In this document: piece by piece, positions 30,991 through 37,674 of the stretch
Layout: each line of letters begins with the position of its first letter
Numbering within the stretch: position 1 is the first letter of the stretch
Assembly (NCBI GenBank): GCA_049999765.1
Contig: JBNGIQ010009372.1
Location: forward strand, 103,048-140,721
DNA from: Phaeoceros laevis
Taxonomy: Eukaryota; Anthocerotophyta; Anthocerotopsida; Notothyladales
Reading direction: 5' to 3'
Length of the DNA stretch: 37,674 bases
The notes under the pieces: model-generated
Told to the model about the DNA's origin: nothing
Database searches by the model: none
The model's input: the letters and a program-made list of their open reading frames with translations, nothing else
Translations under genes and position numbers: made by a program

Positions 30991-33192
30991 CTAGAGATCC
31001 TGGCGGAGGGGTTGTTGATGAGCAGAGGAAGCAAGGAGAGGAGCAGGGCTGAGCTCTTCCAAATGAAGAACCACCTCGTCCATCTCGGGCCTGGCTGCAG
31101 GCGTCCCCACGACGCAGTTGAGCGCCAGCTGCAGAGCCGTGAGCAGCTTGTGCTCGTCCTCGGCCGGCGCGTCCTTCATCAAGTCCACATCGAACACCTC
31201 GATGGTCCACTCCTCCTTCACCACGGAGGCCACCCAGTCGGGCAAGGTGGTCTCGGTGCTCTGCAGGCTGTTGCCCGTCATGGCGTCGGAGGGGGCCTTC
31301 CCGGTGAGCAGCTCCAGCAGGATGACCCCGAAGCTGTAGACGTCCGACTTGAAGGTGGCCTTCTTGAGCTTGGTGAGCTCCGGGGCGCGGTACCCTAGGG
31401 CTCCGGCGGTTGCGATGACGGTGGAGTTGGCGGAGGTGGTCATCACCCTTGCCAGGCCGTAGTCGGAGATCTGCGGCACCATGTGCCGGTTGAGGAGGAC
31501 GTTGCTGCTGGTGAGGTTGCCGTGCACGATCTTCTCCTTGACGTGGAGGAAGGCCAGGCCCCGAGCTGTGCCGGTGGCGATCTTGAGCCTGGTGTGCCAT
31601 CCCAGCGGGGTCTGGCTGCCGTGCAGGAAGGCGGCCAGGCTCCCCACGGGCATGAAATCGTACACCAGCAGCTTCTCGCCCTTGGGGCCCCAGTAGTAGG
31701 CGCGCAGGGAGAGCAGGTTGTCGTGCCTCAGGGCCCCCAAGGACTCGATCTCTGCCTCGAACTCCTTCTGCCCTTTCACGATGCCTTCCCTCAGCCTCTT
31801 CACGGCCACGCTGTTGCCGTCCTCCAGGGTGGCCTTGTACACTGTCCCGTAAGAGCTCTTCCCCAGGACCTCGGCCGTAGCCCGCAGCAGGTCGTCCACG
31901 GTGAAGGCCAGGGGGCCGTCGAAGTGCACCAGCTTGCCCCCCAGGTCCCCCTCGCTGCCCGGGGACTCGTCGGGCCTCTTGCTGGCCAGGCCCGCACCGG
32001 GCCTCCTGCCGCCCTTGAGCCTCCAGACGATTAGGGCGAAGATGAAGGCAACCCCCACCGTGAAGATGGCGATGGCCAGCCCTATCCCCACCCAGGCCAG
32101 GGCACTCAGTTTCTTGTCCTTCTTGCGGCCTGGGCAGGAGGACCCCAAGCCTCCCACCACCCCACAGAGCCCGGGGTTGCCTGCAAACGAGCTGCTGGGG
32201 AAGGTCCGGGCCAGCACGGGAATGGGGCCCCCCAGTCCGTTGGAGGAGACATCAAAGGTAGAGAGGTTGGGCAGGTTCTTCAAGGATTCAGGGATCGTCC
32301 CGGTCAGCCGATTGCCCGACACATCCAGAAACTGCAACGAGGTCAAGGATCCCAGCTCCGGAGGTATTGCACCTGAGAACTGGTTGTCTTCCAGGTTGAG
32401 TAGGGTGAGGGAGCTGCTCTCGCCCAGCCCCGCCGGGATGTTGCCATTCAGGCTGTTCCCGTTCAACTCCAGAATCTGCAGCTGGTCTGTGCTCCAGTGC
32501 TCCGGCAGAGGGCCGGAGAGCTCATTCCTGGCCGCCGAAAGAACCTGAACAGACGGATTCTGCGCCCAGTCCTGAGGCACCGGCCCCGACAGCATGTTGT
32601 CGCTCACATTCACAAACAGCAGTCTCCGGGACATGGCAAGGCCTTCCGGAATGGGACCCGTGAGCTGGTTGGAGCTCAAGTCCACCCTTTGGAGGAGAGC
32701 GGAAACGCCCAGGCCCTCGGGGATCTCCCCAGTGAACTGGTTCTTGTGGAGGTAGACGGCTCGGAGGAAGGCGAGGCTGGCCAGGGGTGACGGGATAGGA
32801 CCCCCTATCTGGTTGGTATGCACATTCAGCTTGCGCAGATTCCTCAACCGCCCCACCTGGTCCGACAGAGTGCCCCCGAGGCCAAGCCCCGCCAGCTGAA
32901 GGACCGTCACCTCCCCGTCCACGCATTTCACGCCCGCCCAAACACCCTGGCACGCCCCAATTCCCGTCGCGTTCCAGCTCTGCAGCGCCCCAAAAGGATC
33001 CGTCAAGGAGGCTTTGATGGCCAGCAGCGCTTCCAAATCGTCAGCGACCAAACTGCCGCTGCCGCCCTGCCCAAACACAGGTTGCACCGCCTTCCATGAA
33101 GCAAAACAAGAAATGAGAGCTGCCTGGCACAAGAACCACTGCAGTGCTATCCTGGATGCTGCTATCGCCGCCGGCACCGGCCTGTGGCCCAT
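30991..33192 (-). CDS. IMK2-like: IMK2-like leucine-rich repeat receptor-like kinase, probable pseudokinase
   Basis: Plasma-membrane receptor-like protein of 733 aa in one uninterrupted exon. Order: signal sequence (to about residue 40), LRRNT-type domain with paired W/C residues (about 50-95), roughly nine to ten LRRs (about 96-330), transmembrane segment about 366-390, then a kinase domain from about 430 to 715. The glycine-rich loop G-K-S-S-Y-G (444-449) and V-A-V-K lysine (K465) are kept. The catalytic loop reads H-G-N (557-559) instead of HRD and the magnesium motif D-Y-G (577-579) instead of DFG, while A-P-E (603-605) is intact. This matches the IMK2 subfamily, annotated as probably inactive kinases. 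The start is the first ATG and gives a plausible signal. The gene is noticeably GC-rich. Confidence 0.94.
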   Translation of the reverse strand: MGHRPVPAAIAASRIALQWFLCQAALISCFASWKAVQPVFGQGGSGSLVADDLEALLAIKASLTDPFGALQSWNATGIGACQGVWAGVKCVDGEVTVLQLAGLGLGGTLSDQVGRLRNLRKLNVHTNQIGGPIPSPLASLAFLRAVYLHKNQFTGEIPEGLGVSALLQRVDLSSNQLTGPIPEGLAMSRRLLFVNVSDNMLSGPVPQDWAQNPSVQVLSAARNELSGPLPEHWSTDQLQILELNGNSLNGNIPAGLGESSSLTLLNLEDNQFSGAIPPELGSLTSLQFLDVSGNRLTGTIPESLKNLPNLSTFDVSSNGLGGPIPVLARTFPSSSFAGNPGLCGVVGGLGSSCPGRKKDKKLSALAWVGIGLAIAIFTVGVAFIFALIVWRLKGGRRPGAGLASKRPDESPGSEGDLGGKLVHFDGPLAFTVDDLLRATAEVLGKSSYGTVYKATLEDGNSVAVKRLREGIVKGQKEFEAEIESLGALRHDNLLSLRAYYWGPKGEKLLVYDFMPVGSLAAFLHGSQTPLGWHTRLKIATGTARGLAFLHVKEKIVHGNLTSSNVLLNRHMVPQISDYGLARVMTTSANSTVIATAGALGYRAPELTKLKKATFKSDVYSFGVILLELLTGKAPSDAMTGNSLQSTETTLPDWVASVVKEEWTIEVFDVDLMKDAPAEDEHKLLTALQLALNCVVGTPAARPEMDEVVLHLEELSPAPLLASSAHQQPLRQDL

Positions 33193-34089
33193 GCTCTTCC
33201 CTCCCTCACCCTCCTGCTGCTCCTCCCTGTCCTGTTGCTGCGGCTTCTGCTGCAGTTGAACAGAGGCAGAGCCTTGGACCTGCAGTCATCCAGTACTAAT
33301 CCTCTCAAAAGTAGTTCGCAAGACTCCTCCCTCCCGCCACAACTTGAAGACACCAAAAGGAGAGCTGCAGCAGCTGCCCGCCCTGAAAGAAAGCCCCCAA
33401 GGACCTCCAACCGATCCTTGGAAGCAAGAAATTGCACCGGCCCCTATCTCTGTTCAGTCTGGAGTACTAGTTGAGAAAGGCTTAGCCCACATTCTACGCA
33501 TTCGCCAATGCCAGCAACCTGCTCCCGGTGATGAACTGAAGCCTCCTGCTCTTGCAGAACGGACCTGAGAAGAACAAGCAGCGGTAGTTGATCCAGCTGA
33601 TAGATGCTGTCTGTTGCTCACAGGAAACGCTGGAAAGCCCGGGAAACGGTAACATGGACTGACCCTCCTTGCCTCCTCCGTGAAGCGAGCGAGCGAGAGA
33701 GTGATGTGGACGGGACGACGATGATGAGAAGTTGGGCGCTGGTAAGGTGGCCTATGCTTTTCTCCCAAGAACGTTAGGAATGCGCGTGCGAAATGCAACG
33801 TCTCTCCGGACTCCGGAGACGGGGATAGCCACAAGCCAAGGGAGGAAAGCTGCACCTGGAACTGCCACTTTGTCAGTCCTCGAGGACCGGCCGGGCCGCA
33901 TTGAATATCAAGTACCACGCCACGGTTTACCAGTTGGCACACCTGGCCACAGGTAACAACTGTAGTAGACTGGCTCGGTCAGCAACGGGCAAAAAAAAGG
34001 CACATTTTTCGACAATGCAAACGATCCGCCTGTTCGCAAACATTGAGACGGACCAGCAGCATGCAGAGGTGACTACGAAGAGTGCAAAC
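33193..34089. other. LRR kinase upstream region
   Basis: About 900 bp holding the kinase 5' UTR and promoter and the 3' flank of the next gene. Open frames at 33184-33474 (plus) and 33454-33942 (minus) have no domain I recognise. Confidence 0.5.
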
Positions 34090-37000
34090 CTAGGACCAGT
34101 CGTGTTCTAATCTAGAGTGTTCCGGTCTACTGTTTCGGTGCCGATGGTGTTTCTGCTCGGACTGATCTAATTGACCTCGCTCGCTACTTTCTAAATCCCA
34201 CCTAGCACGCTTCGTCGGAGGAGGGGAAGATCTGGCTGTGTGATGGTGGTGAGACTCGTCCTTAGATGACTTACGATGCCTTCGATGCTTTCCAGACACT
34301 TCAGCCCCACTGTCAAAATCAACTACAACAACCTTGTCTCTTCTGTGCTCCGAGGAGCTGCCACCGCGCTTCTGGTGCTTCTTCCGTTTTCTCCTTTCAT
34401 CCTCCTCCCACCCATACTCGTAATGGCTCTCCATAGTTGCCTTCGGCTTGGTGTGACTGCGGTGCTTTTTGCTTCTACTTCTTCCGCTGTCCTCATCAAA
34501 CTCATCAAGCTCATCAGAAGCATACTTCTTCCCAGGTCCTACACTTCTCACTTCCCTCTTCTTCCCCAGATCTGCCAACTCTTCCCCATGGGAGCCACCT
34601 TCCGAGGTAATCCGTCTGCCCCTGTGCTTGAATGACTGCCCGTCCCCGTCAGTTGCAAGGCCGTCTTGCCAACTTCCTTCATCATCAGTGTCTTTGCTGT
34701 GGACTCGCTTATTATGCTTGGAAGGGGGTGTCTCTGCATCCTTTGACCTTTCCCTACCGTGATGGCGAACAGGATGAGCAGGCTCTGCATATTCATCATC
34801 ATCAAAATCGGAGCTCTCCTTATCCAGAGTAGTATCCTGTTTCGGCCTCTTGCCATCTTTCAGCGTCTCCACCGGGCCTGCCTTTGCACCCCACTGCCGT
34901 CGTTTTTTGACAGGAGATCGTCGCAAGTCTTGATCATCATCATCCTGAGGAGCATATTCATCATCTGAGGAGCTGTGGCGTGCTTCACCACTACTGACTA
35001 ACCTTTCCACGGCACCCACCCGCTCCTGCTTGCTGCCTTTCCTCCTCTTATCGTCACTCTCATCTGGATAGAAACCGGTATGTTTTGCCTGTCCATCCCT
35101 CGCAATCACTCGCCTGTCTGCATACTGTTGCATGTTACAATCCCAATCACCCGTTTCCAACGGCCTACTTGCAACCCTAGGGTGCAACCTTTCCGGACTC
35201 CAATTCCTAAAGACATCCCCACCGGTAAGTCAGCGTTCAAAGACCCATGTTGAGAGCCGGACAAGAGCAGGACATTCAGAACCCAGCCCCTTACTGGAGC
35301 TCACTCGCTACACATAGGGCTGTCTTTTGCGCAAGCTTTGCATAAAAGCACTAAGGCTATGTGCATGCTCGCAGCAGATCAGACTACCCAACCCAGAAAA
35401 CCAGCACAATAGAAAGCACTTGACATGAACAACCTTCCGTCATAATCCTGCATAATCCGGCGCAGCCGTTCCCTTTCCTGAAGCTCAATAAACTCCTCAC
35501 GGCTCAAAGGCCGTTCCATCGGGTGCATCAACCTAGGAACACCAGGACCTAAGAAACCTCTGCAGATACAGCGAAGAACACGATAATAGCCACCGGACTA
35601 GTCAAATATATGTCTCAACCTCAACCAACCTGCCACTACGGCACAGAAGATTAACTAAGAGTCACTCACTCGTGACGAGGACCTCCACGGTAGACAGGCG
35701 GCAAGTAAGGTGGCATACAATAAGGTCCACCTGGCATCATAGGACGCTCGAAAGGTATCATCCCAGGACCAGGTCCAAACATGCCTTCCACATAGTTCAT
35801 GAGATATGGCCTCCCTGAATGTGGCAAAGGGGGGCCATGCCAATACAGGTCAGGGGCATATGGTGGTGGCATCCCAGCAGGTGGGAGAGGCACACCTGCA
35901 CATGGACAAGAAAACAGTTGTTCGACTCGAAAAATTTCGATCATTGAGGCATCAAGCATATCCAACCAAAAGCTTGATTCTTTGACATATGTTGCTAGCT
36001 GCTGAAAATCTTACCAGTACCATAGGGTCCAGGATGTGCTGGATACTGACCAACACAGTTTAAACAATCACGTGCTATATGTTCAGGGGACCCACACATA
36101 TAGCAATAACGGTCCCCCTGTGATGAAAATTAAGCCACCAAGCCATTACTCCTTCATACCAGCAGAAAACACTCGACCTTACCAACAACGAGCTGAGGAG
36201 ACTAACCTTCCTTAACTTGTTACCCATGCTATCCATAGCTCCATCTGCCCATGGACACAGGCATCAAGTTGCAAATAGCACTATTTGGAATTGGAAGAAA
36301 CTGGATCAAGTAATTTCATGCCAAAAAAGAAGCACCAGGCATGTGAGAAAAAATAATCACAGGGCCCAGGGCTTACCTGCAGTAACTAGACGTGCACGTT
36401 TCTTCCTTTTCTTTCCTGAGGGCAATGCAGCCAGACAACGGTCAAAAAACACATGCAGATATAGTGTCTTCTCGGTATGCAGGCTTAATGCACCATCAGT
36501 GAGATTAGTGTCTCCAGCTGCTTGGCGAAACACTTATAGTAAATCACCTGCTACACTGATGGCAATGCCATCTTCAAAGCATCACACAACGCTACGTGCA
36601 CATAACATGCATTTTTCCTGACTGTAATTACGCCCTGATTCTGAAATGGGACTCAAGAAGGTTCACAATCACAGAAACGGTTTTCAAAGCAAATGCACAT
36701 TGTTGAGAGCAATGAAATCCAAGTGAAGCATCAGCAGGAGACTAAGTGAACAAGGAGATGCAGACTTCTTTCTGCACAGCGAGATCAAACAAAAGCTGTG
36801 GGATGTTGGACATCAAACAAATTAATGTCTCAGTGTGAGGAATGCCCACAACATGAACCTCACATGACAACCTAATCCTTATCCTAAAGAACACGATTGT
36901 ACAAAAATTCTTTCCAATCCTTGATGCTCGAAACACACCTTTGCTAACCTCAGACTCCACACCTACACCTTCCGCCTCCTTATGGGAGGGAGGCTCAGAC

Positions 37001-37471
37001 ATCTTAGGCAAAACGCCTCCCTCCCTCTCCTCAATGACAGGCTGCTTGGCTTCTCCTTCATCCCTCAAAACTGCAGGATCAGCAACTGCTAAACTTTCGA
37101 CCTTGCTAGCTGGGCCCTCAACAGCCTCACTATTTTCAGATTTTACTTCGGTCACGAGTGGTCCCAAATTTTCTGCCGTTTCTGCAGGTACTGTGTCCGT
37201 TCCTGTCACGGCTGACATCTCCGGCAAGACTTCATCACATGCCAACACTGCCCACGTAACGCCATCCTCGGGTTCTTTTCCAACATGCAGTACGTTATGT
37301 GGTTCTGCTTTGCTCGGAGGGCTAGAGGCTTGTGGGCTTGCAAGAGGTGCTGTGCAGGCCTTCAGGACAGGCTTTTTCAGCTCAATACGGAGCCGAGAGA
37401 TCGGCGGTGTAGCGTTCGACCGTGGTGGCAACTCCAGATCAGGGCTCGGCATACTCGTGTACCACCAAAGC
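34090..37471 (-). CDS. PQT3/RBBP6-like E3 ubiquitin ligase, C-terminal part (5' end outside window)
   Basis: C-terminal portion of a plant PARAQUAT TOLERANCE 3-like (RBBP6 family) protein; these combine DWNN, zinc knuckle and RING domains and act as nuclear ubiquitin ligases. Inferred exons: about 37471-36939, 36415-36377, 36244-36207, 36117-36015, 35895-35670, 35532-35434, 35206-34090, joining in frame to about 718 residues. Visible: an acidic Glu/Ser/Ala-rich region, a basic G-K-K-R-K-K-R patch, a CX2CX4HX4C knuckle (C-Y-M-C-G-S-P-E-H), a Pro/Met/Gly-rich segment, the family signature R-P-L-S-R-E-E-F, and a long Lys/Arg/Asp/His-rich tail of RBBP6 type. The DWNN and RING domains must lie beyond 37674. 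The first exon border here is tentative. Confidence 0.85.
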
Positions 37472-37674
37472 CTGAAATTCCTGGACTAGACCGGCGCATA
37501 CCTGGCGAAAATGTTTTAGCAGTACATTCAACGTTCAGTGAAGTACGTTCAGCCTGCCATGTACCAGTGTGAACACTGCGAACTGCCCTCAACCTCCAAG
37601 CACGTGGTCCCATAAAACCATAGATATCGTGCGGTTACCGTGACCGGCAATTAGGCCTCAACCCCTAAAGGTCC
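37472..37674. other. Window edge, probably intron or further exon of the PQT3-like gene
   Basis: In the frame of the adjoining exon a TAG occurs at 37488-37486 (minus), so coding must pass through a splice. A minus-strand open frame to 37613 with a CCAG|GTATGC donor-like end near 37504 could be another exon, but I could not match it to the family. Confidence 0.3.

Noticed and set aside
31012-33099. Many long plus-strand open frames opposite the LRR kinase (for example 31483-32034 and 31901-32548)
   Set aside because: They are antisense shadows of a GC-rich, intact 733-codon gene; they show no domains and start and stop irregularly.
1-37674. CRISPR arrays, bacterial operons, tRNA or rRNA genes
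   Set aside because: None seen. The tandem arrays lack spacers, genes are spliced and eukaryotic, and I found no convincing tRNA box A/box B pair by eye.

Overview
The window is nuclear DNA of a land plant. It carries a spliced plant-type cellulose synthase, a class III peroxidase, single-domain Gnk2 (DUF26) secretory proteins, an IMK2-like receptor kinase and a relic Ty1/copia element. All multi-exon genes have GT-AG introns of about 75-210 bp (one probable GC-AG), and genes lie only 1-3 kb apart, so this is a compact part of the genome. A run of ten Ns shows it comes from a draft assembly. The short introns and the protein sequences would suit a seedless plant (bryophyte or lycophyte), but I cannot fix the lineage from sequence alone.

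Layout. 1-5.4 kb is AT-rich and repeat-laden: an 8-bp microsatellite, a 63-bp tandem duplication and a decayed copia retrotransposon (primer-binding-site-like sequence, gag and protease remnants broken by stops and frame changes). 5.4-15.5 kb holds two plus-strand genes: a 14-exon CESA (1102 aa) and a 9-exon DCN1-like neddylation factor (226 aa). 15.8-20.1 kb is a minus-strand cluster of three Gnk2-domain genes; the middle one carries an in-frame TAG where its neighbour has Trp. 21.0-23.6 kb holds a plus-strand short-chain dehydrogenase (At1g54870 type, 303 aa) and the PRKRIP1 spliceosomal protein homologue (175 aa). From 25.5 kb to the end all genes are on the minus strand: a class III peroxidase (321 aa), a calcineurin-like metallophosphoesterase (340 aa), an IMK2-like LRR receptor kinase with an atypical catalytic loop (733 aa) and the 3' part of a PQT3/RBBP6-like E3 ubiquitin ligase that runs off the window. 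A 393-bp Tourist-like MITE with a TAA target duplication lies between the metallophosphoesterase and the receptor kinase.

Functionally this is an ordinary mixture: wall synthesis (CESA), apoplastic proteins (Gnk2 proteins, peroxidase), ubiquitin/NEDD8 control (DCN1-like, PQT3-like), splicing (PRKRIP1) and signalling (LRR kinase). Nothing suggests an operon-like or novel multi-gene system. The features most worth a second look are the Gnk2 cluster with its interrupted member, the intact-ended MITE, the probable GC-AG intron, and an unexplained antisense reading frame at the 3' end of PRKRIP1. Exon borders were placed by hand from reading-frame continuity, splice consensus and remembered family sequence; none has been checked against transcripts.
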